Below, piece by piece: positions 1-11,241 of a stretch of DNA of 64,000 nucleotides. The position numbers were made by a program, and so were the translations under genes. Source of the DNA: Alviniconcha marisindica (Eukaryota; Mollusca; Gastropoda; Provannidae). The first letter of the stretch is position 1. Every line of letters starts with the position of its first letter. A model generated the notes under the pieces. That model had not been told where the DNA came from and did no database searches. It saw nothing but the letters and a program-made list of their open reading frames with translations. Location of the stretch: the NCBI GenBank assembly GCA_018857735.1, contig JABMCL010000732.1, positions 102,501 to 166,500 on the forward strand, given 5' to 3'.

Positions 1-285
1 GACTCGGGTTCGAGTCCCCGGTGCAGCAAGGGATTCTTCTCCCAGAGTCGACTTTCAGTGCAGACTCTCTTACGGTGTCCGTACAGCCCCGTGTGCCATC
101 GCATGCATCTGCACCTGTGTGCATGTTAAAAATCCAAAACACTGGCAGCCACACCATTGTTTGGACACACGAAAATACTACACACCCTGATAGGAATGGG
201 TAGCGCTGCTCTTGCGGCTGCTGTTCCTTCCGCAGGTAAGGTGACCCGAATTTCCCGCAAAGGACAATGAAGTATTAAAAAACAT
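1..285 (+). mobile_element. SINE-like fragment, cut by the window edge
   Basis: The first bases contain GGGTTCGAGTCCCCG, which resembles the internal B box of a tRNA-derived RNA polymerase III promoter. The A box would lie left of the window. The stretch ends near a GACAATGAAGTATT motif similar to the LINE-like tail at 16270. No open frame here resembles a known protein. It is most simply the remainder of a tRNA-derived SINE; a true tRNA gene is unlikely because no acceptor stem follows. Confidence 0.35.
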
Positions 286-872
286 ATATTGAAAGATGTA
301 GGAGCCGGTCATCGAAGACGGTTAATCTGGAGGTGACGAGACTGTGGCACTAGACAGCGTGCATATAGCTTAGCTTCTGCTTTATACGGTTTCTGTGGTG
401 AGGTTTCCCTGCTGATGCGTTTGCAAGGAAGATAATGGAAGCGGGTTTGGTTGGTTCCATTTCGAATCGGACTGTGATATGTACAGGTTGACATAATTAA
501 CTCGTGTGTATGTGTTTATTTACACCGTTATGCTATCCGTCGTGAAATGTGGGTCCATTAAATATTTATTAATAGACACTTGCGTTTGTTACCCAGTCAC
601 AGCTTTTGACGTTTATTATTCTGTGGTGGTGATGAAATTGTTCAATGTAGCTCCGTACTGCTTTCTGTTTTTGTGTTGCTTTCTGACCGGGGAAATACAC
701 TGTACATGAATGGTATCCAATAATCCCTAAAAAGCACATCTTTTGGGTTCATTGGTACCAGAAGTCTTGATTCCCTTCCTCTCTCTCCACCCCCCTTCGC
801 TTCAACTGTGTACATTGCTGACACAGCTTTCTTTTATGCGTGTGTGATGGGCGTGCGTATGCTTGTTCCTGC
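286..872. other. Intergenic sequence, nothing recognised
   Basis: This stretch is mixed-composition unique-looking DNA. Open frames are short (under 70 codons), lack splice-consistent neighbours and resemble no family I know. Confidence 0.4.
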
Positions 873-874
<2 letters not shown>

Positions 875-954
<80 letters not shown>

Positions 955-958
955 TGTG
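875..958. repeat. Compound microsatellite (GT)n then (GTGC)n
   Basis: An uninterrupted GT run passes directly into GTGC tetranucleotides. Both parts alternate purine and pyrimidine. The Cys-Val and Thr-His open frames through it are artefacts of the repeat. Confidence 0.95.
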
Positions 959-1239
959 CTGGTATAACTGATTGTGTGCCAGTAAAATAAATGCAACAGA
1001 TTAGAGATAGAGACCTGACACAGAGACAGGTTGGACAACAATACACAAACGATTACACAGCATCATATTGTTCATTTTATTCTCCTGTAACAGCAGGAGG
1101 CAACAACTGTATCATGAGAATCTATACTGTCACCCAAAACAGTTATTGTTGCGTTTATTGTCAGCCATCATTGAACCACCATACCTGACGTTGTTTGACA
1201 ATGCGTGTATCACATGAATTAATATCCTAGGCGCAGTTT

Positions 1240-1480
1240 ATTTTTCTCCATTCCCAAGGATTCCAAGAGCTGCTGAAAACCTCAACCGAGCCTTTTCCAA
1301 CTCTGCTCCCAAGCTCTGGAATGCTCTACCACAAACGATCAGGAAAGTAGACTCCTTGGCGGCGTTCCGCAGACGTCTGGAAACCCACCTGTTCTGTGAA
1401 TGAATTTGCACCATGTGCTATTTTCTTTACTATAATTTATTGTGTGGTTGGAAAAAAACAACTTCTTTTGGGAGTCGTCA
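1240..1480 (+). pseudogene. 3' end of a non-LTR retrotransposon (reverse transcriptase C-terminus)
   Basis: The frame 1284-1403 reads NRAFSNSAPKLWNALPQTIR, then a DSLAAFRRRLETHLF block and a TGA stop at 1401. The pattern FS-SAPKLWN-LP-IR...S...F+..L+THLF is the usual extreme C-terminus of CR1/L2/jockey-type ORF2 polyproteins. Only this tail is present, so this is a 5'-truncated dead copy. The following 75 bases are likely its 3' UTR. The assignment to non-LTR elements is firm; the clade is not resolved. Confidence 0.75.
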
Positions 1481-1535
1481 CAGCCTTCACTTTGAATACA
1501 TTGAAAACAAATGCATAAAAATACTCGACTCCTCA

Positions 1536-1730
1536 CCCCCCCCCCCCCCCCCCCCCCCACTCGACAATTTCTCATTCGCGCGTGCACACACACACAAACA
1601 CAACGCACACACGGTGCATCGTGCATATTTGTCTCCTTCATATCCATCATCAAACCGACACTCGCATCCCCCCCCCCCCCCCCCTCAACACACACACACA
1701 TTCACTCACTCTCCACACACACACCACACA

Positions 1731-1761
<31 letters not shown>

Positions 1762-1780
1762 CCACACACACACATACACA

Positions 1781-1819
<39 letters not shown>

Positions 1820-1850
1820 AAAACACACACACACACACACACACACACGT
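1536..1850. repeat. Poly-C tracts and (CA)n/(CT)n microsatellites
   Basis: Two C runs (about 1537-1558 and 1669-1684) and several interrupted CA blocks with a short CT block make a 300-bp simple-sequence patch. The His-Thr open frames across it are artefacts. Confidence 0.95.
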
Positions 1851-2221
1851 GTTACCGCCAGCTGGTACACATTAACATCAGAACACACTGTTAATACAGA
1901 AGAACCGAGAAAGTTCTTCACTCTGCCTGATCAGAAGCTGAACCATCGCAACTGAGTTATGGCGTTAATACACGAGCAGTTTCGGCCATAATATATGTTT
2001 GAGGAGGACCGTCCGAACCTGATCTCAGACGAACAGCGTCACAGCATAGCCGTACGCTTGGACCAATACGCATCGGTCCGTTCCAAAGGCATCCTACGTA
2101 CCAAATGCATTAATTGCATCCACCAGCCAGTGAACGCCCGCCAGTTGGATTGTGGTGAAAGGCCAGAGGTCACAAGAGATAATACCTCTAGAGTGTTAAG
2201 GTTGTATAGGTTGATGATATG

Positions 2222-2330
2222 AAGTGTTGCTTTACTTCCACGGAAACCGTAGGCTTATTAGGGACGGGAGCCCAGGACGGCCACCTCGACTTTCACACAG
2301 CTCCTGAGCCCTGTTGTATATGTCGACCTT
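2222..2330 (-). mobile_element. Partial SINE tail
   Basis: Contains CCACGGAAACCGTAGGCTTA followed by TTAGGGACGGGA, the 3'-body motif of the SINE family that is complete at 20496-20836 and 38986-39283. The tRNA-like head is missing, so this is a truncated copy in minus orientation. A similar fragment with the CTCACACAGCTCCTGAGC extension is at 12366-12450. Confidence 0.6.
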
Positions 2331-2349
2331 CCCCTTGCCTTAACCCGTC

Positions 2350-2530
2350 AGTTTCGGCTGTATCGTGTGGCAGCCAGTACGTTTAAAGACGGCCGTATCG
2401 TGTGGCAGCCAGTACGTTTGAAGACGGCCGTATCGTGTGGCAGCCAGTACGTTTAAAGACGGCCGTATCGTGTGGCAGCCAGTACGTTTGAAGACGGCTG
2501 TATCGTGTGGCAGCCAGTACGTTTAAGACG
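2350..2530. repeat. Minisatellite, about 39-bp unit, about 5 copies
   Basis: The unit contains GTATCGTGTGGCAGCCAGTA followed by CGTTTAAAGACGGCC. Copies alternate between TTTAAAGAC and TTTGAAGAC, so a two-unit block appears to have been duplicated. Confidence 0.9.
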
Positions 2531-2783
2531 GACGGGTCGGACCGCAATGAATTTCGAACGATCTTCCCCAGCCATACGGGTGAAAGGGCTCGTGTATCAA
2601 GGCCTTAAAGTAAAGGTCCAAGGTTTTTAAGTATGCAAAATGACCACCGAAATGATTGACAGATGATTCACTAGTTTCAGATTCAATGAAATAAAAAAAA
2701 TGAAAAAAATGTTTAATTGGGTTTTTAATCGATTTTATTTTCTGTAGGCTGGCCGCGACTACAGTCTCGGGTTCTCCATCAGT

Positions 2784-3300
2784 CACGTGACTTTCCCGGA
2801 AGTGACGTCAGTCTGGGGAGTCAGTGCGGTTGCCATCTTAGATTCTTCAGTAAACTGTGTATGCGTGTGGTCGACACTGAAAGGTTAACTTGGGTATGCC
2901 GGCCTACTGTGTTGCCGTGAACTGTAACAATTCGCAGACGACCCAGGTATAACAATGCACGAGCTCCCGCGCAATCGACCCGCAGTGAGGCGAAAGTAGA
3001 TCAAATTTATACAATTCAAACGAGCTGACTTTCTTGCTGCGCCGCATCACGCCCATTTGTGTAGCGAGCACTTCAGTGAGTGCGATTTCGCAAACCCCAT
3101 GGAATACCGCATGGGGTTTGCTTCGAAGCTGACACGATGTTCCGGTACTCTTTCAAAATCCTGCCTGACAGGCTCAAACTGATACGGCTGTATCCTTGTG
3201 GGTCTCTCGGGCAAAGTATCAGTTTCGTCCGTCTTCGGAGCTCGAGTTGGCCATTTTGCAGCGACTCCCCAGAGTGACGTAGTAGGCGTATGGTCACGTG
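2784..3300 (+). mobile_element. Inverted-repeat element carrying a THAP-domain remnant
   Basis: The two ends are imperfect inverted repeats of about 50 bp. Both begin CACGTGAC (2784-2791; reverse complement at 3293-3300) and share an inner CTGGGGAGTC block about 30 bp inward. Between them lies the broken THAP domain listed separately. THAP DNA-binding domains are known in P-element transposases and in many host genes derived from them, so a non-autonomous P-like DNA transposon is plausible. No transposase catalytic region is present and I see no clear target-site duplication. Confidence 0.45.
2896..3145 (+). pseudogene. THAP-type zinc-finger pseudogene
   Basis: The ATG at 2896 opens with MPAYCVAVNCNNSQ, the start of a THAP domain with the first Cys pair (C-x4-C). 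After a one-base frame change near 2945 the reading continues MHELPRNRPAVRRK, then has TAG at 2997-2999 where THAP domains have an invariant Trp. It continues IKFIQFKRADF and LCSEHFSECDF, with the C-x2-H ligands at about 3059-3070, and NPMEYRMGFASKL. The C2CH ligands are all visible, but a frameshift and a nonsense codon (TGG to TAG) separate them. This is a dead domain, or one recently inactivated. No downstream exon was recognised. Confidence 0.7.
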
Positions 3301-3309
3301 ATTTGGGCG

Positions 3310-4190
3310 TCATGGCGACGCTTTCGGTACGACAGAAAATGCCTTTTTTCGTGCATTATAACCCTCAGATCACAGTTTCACCTACATCATCGTTCTCAGC
3401 GAGCTTTAACGGAAATCGTGTCAAAAAAACACCCCTAACCTTGGACTTGTCCTTTAACAGCCAAGCGCGAATGACCAACCAGTCAGGAACCCCATGACGA
3501 TACCACTTGTGCGTTACACGGGCAGTCTTGTTTCAAATTAGGAAATACATCAGATTAATCAAAACTATCGACACCTTACATATGACTATTTGCACCAGAA
3601 AATGTATTTTACAAAACGAATTGCATGAGATCAATATCAAGCGAATATTAAAACAGTAGTGAAAACGCCGCATGTCAGCGAACAAACCGGTATCAAATTA
3701 AACTGACAGATGTCGTATAGTTAGTAAATAACTGAATTTTAACGTCCCGTCACCCGCACAGGATCACCTCAGGGCAATCAAACTTTGTTATAAGCAAAAT
3801 GCACATTTCAAAACCCTTCCCCCTAAAAAGCTCTTCTCAAGTCGATCCACCAAACCAGTCCCTAAACAAACATAAAACAGTGCATACCTTATAAATACCA
3901 TTTGATTGATGGTTGATTGATTTGACGGACTTTGTACAGAACTCTGCCAGTACGGTTGTTTTCAGATGCCGTTAGCCTTCTCCTTTCCTCCACTGAGATC
4001 ACCCCTGCACTGCCGGGGATCCGGAGTTTGCATCTCCTCCACAGGGCAGCTAGGCACTGTAATCACCACCCCGAGAAATTCCTTTTAAGCGCCCGTTCCC
4101 CCTCCCCCCCCCCAAACCCCCCTACCCCCACCCCCTCCCCCAGCATTGAACTGTAAATGAGCCCTAAGCTTCTTCTTCTTCACTTTATAT
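3310..4190. other. Intergenic sequence, nothing recognised
   Basis: No protein similarity, RNA gene or clear repeat was seen, apart from a C-rich patch at about 4100-4142. Confidence 0.4.
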
Positions 4191-4254
4191 CCAACACAAG
4201 CTTACTTTACAGATTGTCCATTCAGCATCTGAGGACATTAAGCAAAAAGAAGAA

Positions 4255-5140
4255 TTCTTCTTCAGCGTTCCGGGTGGAGCCCTAAGCTTCTTCTTCTTCT
4301 TTAACGTTCCGGGTGGAGTCCTAATTAAGCTTCTTCTTCAGCGTTCCGGGTGGAGCCCTAAGCTTCTTCTTCTTCTTCTTCAGCGTTCCGGGTGGAGCCC
4401 TAAGCTTCTTCCTCTTCAGCGTTCCGGGTGGAGCCCGAAGCTTCTTCTTCTTCAGCGTTCGGGGTGGAGTCCTAAGCTTCTTCTTTTCTTCAGCGTTCCG
4501 GGTGGAGCCCTAAGCTTCTTCTTCAGCGTTCCGGGTAGTGTCCTAAGCTTCTTCTTCAGCGTTCCGGGTCAAACCCTAAACTTCTTCTTCTTCAGTGTTC
4601 CGGGTGTAGCCCTACGCTTCTTCTTCTTCTTTAACGTTCCGGGTGGTGTCCTAATTAAGCGTCTTCTTCAGCGTTCCGGGTGGAGTCCTAAGCCTTCTTC
4701 TGCAGCGTTCCGGGTGGAGTCCTAAGCTTCTTCAACTTCTGCAGCGTTCCGGGTCGAACCCTAAACTTCTTCTTGTACTTCAGTATTCCGGGTGGAGTCC
4801 TAAGCTTCTTCTTCCAGCGTTCCGGGTCGGACGCCTAAACCTTCTTCTGACAGTTCCGGGTGGAGTCCTAAGCTTCTTCAACTTCTGCAGCGTTCCGGGT
4901 CGAACCCTAAACTTCTTCTTCTTGTACTTCAGTATTCCGGGTGGAGTCCTAAGCTTCTTCAACTTCTGCAGCGTTCCGGGTCGAACCCTAAACTTCTTCT
5001 TCTTGTACTTCAGTATTCCGGGTGGAGTCCTAAGCTTCTTCAACTTCTGCAGCGTTCCGGGTCGAACCCTAAACTTCTTCTTCTTGTACTTCAGTATTCC
5101 GGGTGGAGTCCCAAGCTTCTTCTCCAGTGTTCCGGGCATC
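4255..5140. repeat. Minisatellite with AGCGTTCCGGGT core and CTT tracts, about 20 or more units
   Basis: Each unit carries AGCGTTCCGGGTGGAGTCCT or a variant followed by AAGCTTCTTCTTC with a variable CTT count. From about 4780 a longer higher-order unit (about 115 bp, made of two variant units) is repeated about three times, indicating recent amplification of a block. The Lys-rich open frame on the minus strand is a by-product of the repeat. Confidence 0.92.
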
Positions 5141-5407
5141 AGGACGACGCATGGTAGAAACCCAAAGCTTTACATTACTTGCTGAAACAGGACAGAAACC
5201 CAGATCCAGTGCAACAGGGACCGGATCTGAGAGAGAATGGACAGCCACAACACTGAGTGGCTGAATCCTCAAGCCACAGTGCATTCATTTCTGATTGCAG
5301 TGCATGGTGTTGGCCAAAAAACAAAAAAACGAGTTTCCGGTTAAGATCAGCATATATCGGGGGGAAATCTCCAGTCAGACGTACCGGTTGTTATTTTGTT
5401 ATGTTTC

Positions 5408-5443
5408 CCCCCCCCCCCCCCCAAAAAAAAAGCAGCAGAGAGA

Positions 5444-5480
<37 letters not shown>
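5408..5480. repeat. Poly-C/poly-A tract and (GT)n microsatellite
   Basis: About 15 C and 9 A, then a (GT) run at 5444-5480. Confidence 0.95.
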
Positions 5481-5654
5481 CTAGGGAACAGGGTGTTAAC
5501 GGGCGGCCGTGTATCTGACCGGTTACACCAGTTTCCGTGACCAACTGTCACCACCTTATAGATGTCACAACGGTTTAAAAAAACTGTCTAGCGCGATCAC
5601 TGGATCATCGTCCTCTGACCAGTGTATCCACCCCGACCCCACCCGTCCTAAATA

Positions 5655-6248
5655 ATGTATAACACCCAGCAGATAATTCATTCAGCAATGTTGATGAATA
5701 CTGTATTACAAACAGGAAGTAGTCATTCGACACTGCTGATGACTACTGCATTACAAACTGAACGTAACTCATTCGGCACTCCTGATGAATCCTGTTTTAC
5801 AATCGGTAAACAACCCATTCAGTATTGTTGCAAAATATTGTATTACAAACAGCAAATAACTCACTCAGAAGTGTTGCTGAATACTTCATTAAAAGCAGCA
5901 AATAATGTTTTCAGTAATGTTGCTCAATACTGTAATACAAGCAGCCAGCAACTCATTCAGCAATGTTGCTGAATACTGTTTTACAAGCAACAAATAACTC
6001 GTTCAGCGGTTTTGATGAATACTGTATTGCAAGCAAATGACTCAAATGCAGCAAATGACTCGTTCAACAATGTTGCCGAATACTGTATAACAACCAACAA
6101 ATAACTCGCTCAACAATTCTGCTGAATACTGTACGTACGTATTACAAGCAGCAAATAACTCGTTCAACAATGTTGCAGGATATTGTATAACAACCAGCAA
6201 ATAACTCGGTCAACAACGCTGCGGAATACTATATTTCAAGCAGCAAAT

Positions 6249-6250
<2 letters not shown>
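5655..6250. repeat. Hairpin-forming minisatellite, about 55-bp unit, about 10-11 copies
   Basis: Units contain variants of ATTCAGCAATGTTGCTGAAT followed by ACTGTATTACAAGCAGCAAA. The first part is an inverted repeat with 9-bp arms and a 2-base centre, perfect at 5955-5974. Other units keep the layout with substitutions. The array runs directly into the GT microsatellite at 6251. Confidence 0.9.
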
Positions 6251-6333
<83 letters not shown>

Positions 6334-6455
6334 TGTGTGTGTGTGTGTGTGTGCGTGTGTGTGGGTGCGTGTGCGAGTGTGTGTGTGTGCGTGTGTGGGT
6401 GCGTGCCTATGTGTATGTGTGTGTGCGTGCCTCTGTGTGCGTGCCTCTGTATGTG

Positions 6456-6511
<56 letters not shown>

Positions 6512-6526
6512 TGTGTGTGTGTGTGT
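6251..6526. repeat. Long compound microsatellite (GT)n then (GTGC)n
   Basis: A GT run of about 80 bases is followed by interrupted GT/GC variants, a GTGC block of about 60 bases and a short GT run. Cys-Val open frames across it are artefacts. Confidence 0.97.
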
Positions 6527-6896
6527 GGACAGGGACTGAATGAATTTCAAATATGAACTATTACGGCGCGACAGCTTTGACATTATATTAAATCTGTATG
6601 ATGACAGATAATAACGTTTAAAGAGAAAGAACTGGTGGGGCTAAACCTGGATATTGCCGACGCTCCAGCGAGTCGTACTCAGCAAACTAGACCTGCGGAT
6701 TTCAGTTACATCGGTGATCTAATGTAAACACCCATCATAACAGCCCCTTCCACTGTATTGCTGAGCAGATTATTGTAGTACACAGAAGAAGAAATATAAA
6801 TTTAATGTGCATTCATTTTCATGCCAGTCCCAACTTACAGAATAATTATGTGAACAGGCCAACCCCAAGAAACACGCTTACGCATCACCACAGACA

Positions 6897-7390
6897 TTTC
6901 ACACCACCACTGCAATCGGAGAAGTAAGTAAACTTGGTGCTTAACGTCCACGGAAACATAAGGCTTATTAGGGACGGGTAGAAGGGGAGGGGGGGAGGGA
7001 ATGGGTACACACTCGGAGAAGCTGCTGCAGTCTACACCTAGGTCACCATGATTGGACAGAGCACTGCATTCGGAAAAGTGAGTAAACTTGGTCGTCCACA
7101 GAAACACAAGGCGTATTAGGGTCGGGTAGAAGGGGTGGGGGCGGGGGGAGGTACACACTCGGAGAAGCTGCTGCAGTCTACACCTAGTTCACCATGATTG
7201 GACAGAACCGACACCTCACACCACCACTGCATTCGGAGAAGTAAGTAAACTTAGTGTTTAACGTCCACAGACACCACAAGGCTTATTAGGGTCGGGAGGA
7301 AGTGGGGGCGGGAGGGGAGGGGGGGGGTACACATTCGGAGAAACTATCGCAGTCTGCATCAAGTTCGCCATGACTAGACAGAGCCGATAT
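6897..7390 (-). repeat. Three tandem copies of a SINE tail plus flank, about 155-bp unit
   Basis: Three units carry GTAAGTAAACTTGGTGCTTA-like starts, then a GGCTTATTAGGGACGGG variant, a G-rich stretch, ACTCGGAGAAGCTGCTGCAG and CACCATGATTGGACAGA. The first part is the tail of the SINE family at 20496. A truncated SINE and its flank were therefore amplified in tandem just downstream of the CRAL-TRIO stop codon, possibly in its 3' UTR. Confidence 0.75.
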
Positions 7391-7465
7391 TTCACACCAC
7401 CTCTGACTGGGCAGAATGAGCCTGAGACACGTACAACACAACCACCAAGACACACCGAGTTACAG

Positions 7466-8274
7466 TCAAGACGGCGCAAAGAGCGGCATGGCCGTGGCGG
7501 GAATCTGCAGGTCTTTGGGGATGTCCAGATCGTAGGCAGGCTCCTCCTCCTCCTCCTCCTCTTCTCCCTCAGTAGCTCCGCCTCCTCGCTGCCCATCCGC
7601 CTCCACTACGATCTGCGCTCGCTGACGTTCCTGCAGCTCTTCCTCGGACAGAGTGACAGCTGCCACCCTGCGTCCGCTGAGGTGATCCACGATGTTGGGA
7701 TGCGGTTTGTGCACTTGGACAACGCCTGGGGCCGTGGCCTTGTCTCCTGAGCCTGTCGCTTTGTCTCCCGGGGCCGTGGCCGTGTCTCCCGGAGCTGTGG
7801 CCTTGTCTCTTGGGGCTGGGGCCTTGTCTCCGGAAGCTGTAGCGTTGCCGGAGGTCTGGGCGCCGTGATGTGACTGGCAGGACTTGTGGAACGTCTCCAG
7901 GTATCGACTGACGTACGCCGGGCAGCCACGAGGGTCGTGGGCTTCGGAGGACGAGGACGGGGGGCTCCAGAACTCCACCTGCGTCTTGGGCAGAGGCTTC
8001 TGCTTGTTGAGAGCGATCTCCTCCTGCAGCCAGGAGCTCAGCTCCGCGTCGAAGAGCTGCGAGAAGAGCTCCGCTGTTTTGCCCTTGGAGCGCACAAGCT
8101 TGACCTTGGCGGCCGTCTGCGGGTGGAGGAACTGCTTGATGGCCTTCCAGACGCCGTGAAAGACGGGGCTGTGGTTGAGGCAGACGACGAGGCCCAGTCT
8201 CTCCGGGTAGTGGTTGGACAGCACGTTCGTCACGCCGTAACCCAGTTTCGGGTTGCACGAGCTCAGCGTCATGC
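7466..8274 (-). CDS. CRAL-TRIO gene, last coding exon
   Basis: Acceptor CTTGCAG|GC; completes Gly141 and runs 268 codons to the TGA at 7466-7468. The first 100 residues finish the CRAL-TRIO fold. The rest is the variable tail, including a coding minisatellite of 21-bp units (about 7720-7830) and a (GAG)n-type Glu run (about 7541-7570). Confidence 0.92.
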
Positions 8275-8814
8275 CTGCAAGCAGTCAGTATCAATGCGTT
8301 GTTCCGATAAACGCATCGTTTGACTCCAGCAGTGATAGTTACATAGATATGCACAGGTCAGGCGACTAAGCCACAAAGACCACTTTGTACGTAATAGTTG
8401 TTTCTGCCAAGCTACAAATGGCACTTTGTGCACAAACGTTGTACTAGTAAGTAAGTAACTTGGTGTTTTACGCCCAGTCAATCATTACGGTTATATCAGG
8501 GCGAAAAAGGTTGTACTAATCAAGCTACAGATACCACTCTGTGCTTAACACTAGTTGCACCATTAGTTGTAGGTAAGCTAGAAATGCCACTTGTATGATA
8601 GGAGTAGTACTAATTACTAACAATAAGAAGTAGTACTAATTACTAACAATAATAAATAATAAATGCATTTCTAATGCGCCGAATACCTGTAGGATACATG
8701 TGCGAGGCTCAAAGCGCTATATATGAAACATTACAACAGGACACAACCTAAATTAGCAATGCATTACGTATCTCACTCTATCCCTCGATCTTCCCCTCAC
8801 GCGCGCGCGCACCA

Positions 8815-8878
<64 letters not shown>

Positions 8879-10426
8879 TCGCAGTCCTTCGCTTTCCACT
8901 CTCTCTCTCCCAGTCTCCACCCCCACCCCCACAAAAAAGGAGGAGAAGAAGTGGAAAAACAAGGATAAGTAGAAGGACGATAAGAAGAAGGAAGAGGAGG
9001 AGGAGTAACAGAAGACGGAGAAGACGAACAAGGTTTGGTAAATGATACACTAGAGACATGGTACGATTAACGTTCTCTAACTGGTACAAAAACAGCTTAG
9101 CTACCTGTGCAATCAATCACGGTACAAAAACAGCTTAGCTACCTTTGCAGTCAGTCACGGTACAGAAACAGCTTAGCTACCTCTGCAGTCAGTCACGGTA
9201 CAAAAACAGCTTAGCTACCTTTGCAGTTAATCACGGTACAGAAACAGCTTAACTACCTGTGCAGTCAGTCACGGTACAGATCAGCTTACCTACCTGTGCA
9301 GTCAATCACGAAAACCCGGGGTGATACACCTGGAGACATGGTACGATTAACGCTCTCTAACCGGTACAAAAACAGCTTAGCTACCTGTGCAGTCAATCAC
9401 GGTAAAAAACCCAGCTTAACTACCTGTGCAGTCAATGACGAAAACCCAGGATGATACACCTGGAGACATGGTACGTTTGGCGTTCTCTATCAAGTAGGTC
9501 ACGTGGGCCACAGAGTCTTCCACGCTGTTCTTGTGGGTGGCGGCCTGAGCAAAGTTGGAGTAGATCACAGGTCTGCCCGCCTCGTCATGGCCCACCTGTC
9601 GCTGTGGAAATAACCGTCATAACACGTCACAGACAGACACCACTGACATACAAGTGTTTTTACAGGTCTGCCCGCTTTGTCATGGCCCACCTGTCGCTGG
9701 GTAAATAACCGTTATAACACGTCACAGACAGACACACTGACTGACGAGTGTTTTTACAGGTCTGCCCGCTTTGTCATGGCCCTCCTGTCACAGGGTAAAA
9801 AACCGTCATGACACGTCACATACAGACACACTGACTGACAGGTATTTTCACAGGTCTGCCCGCCTCGTCATGGCCCACCTGTCGCTGGGTAAATAACCGT
9901 CATAGCACGTCACAGACAGACACCACTGACTGACGAGTGTTTTTACAGGTCTGCCCGCATCGTCATGGCCCACTGGAATTAACCGTCATAACACGTCACA
10001 GACAGACTTACACAAACACGGGCGCACAGAAGCAATGTAACGGGAAGGAAGGGAGGAAGAGGAGGGGGGAAAGAAAAGACGTACAGTATTTGAAATCGCT
10101 TCTTGTGCTATTGTTTGTAGTGGTGAGTTAGATCGTTCATGTATAGATTATCATGCTAAAGGCACCGGTAATTAAAAGATTTATCTCTCTCTCTCTCTCT
10201 CTCTCTGGTTTTAGTTTTTTGTTTTGTTGCATACGTTTCAACTGCTTTCGATGTGTGTGTAGATAAAATATCTTTCTGAGTTTTCGGGGCCAACAACAAC
10301 ATAAAATATGGGTCATTTTCTCTCAATGAAAATGGAAGAGATCATGCACGCTCGCGCGCGTGCGCGTGTGTGTGTGTCCGTGTGCATTATAAAGGCCAAA
10401 CGTATTTACAGTACCAAAAATGTTTT

Positions 10427-10487
<61 letters not shown>

Positions 10488-10491
10488 TCAT

Positions 10492-10543
<52 letters not shown>

Positions 10544-10562
10544 CACACACACACACACACAA

Positions 10563-10613
<51 letters not shown>

Positions 10614-10628
10614 ACACACACACACACA

Positions 10629-10659
<31 letters not shown>

Positions 10660-10660
10660 C

Positions 10661-10703
<43 letters not shown>

Positions 10704-10876
10704 ACCATGGAGTGATAACCAGGTCTGTTGTGACACCAAGAGCAGTCCATCAGAAGAGGGCGTGTCTTACGTCGGTACTCTATGCTGTCAGTCAACATGC
10801 GCTCCGCCTCCGCCAGATCCCAGTCTCGAGACTTGAGGAACCGTATGAGTCTAGGAAAAGCAAAGTACAAAGCAGC

Positions 10877-10908
<32 letters not shown>

Positions 10909-10937
10909 CGAAAAGCAAAGTACAAAGCAGCATACTC

Positions 10938-10970
<33 letters not shown>

Positions 10971-11003
10971 TCTCTCTCTCTCTACGAAACAAGACAAAGC
11001 AGC

Positions 11004-11066
<63 letters not shown>

Positions 11067-11180
11067 GAAAAGCAAAGTACAAAGCAGCATAATCTCTCTC
11101 TCTCTCCCTCACTACGAAAAGCAAAGTACGAAGCAGCATAATCTCTCTCTCTACCTACGAAAAGCAAAGTACGAAGCAGC

Positions 11181-11241
<61 letters not shown>

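Noticed and set aside
10406..10957. Long Cys-Val, His-Thr and Arg-Glu open frames, also at 802, 6253, 14988, 15044, 25659, 26527, 35219 and 42773
   Set aside because: They are the translation of (GT)n/(CA)n and (CT)n microsatellites, open in several frames on both strands at once, with no unique sequence of coding character.
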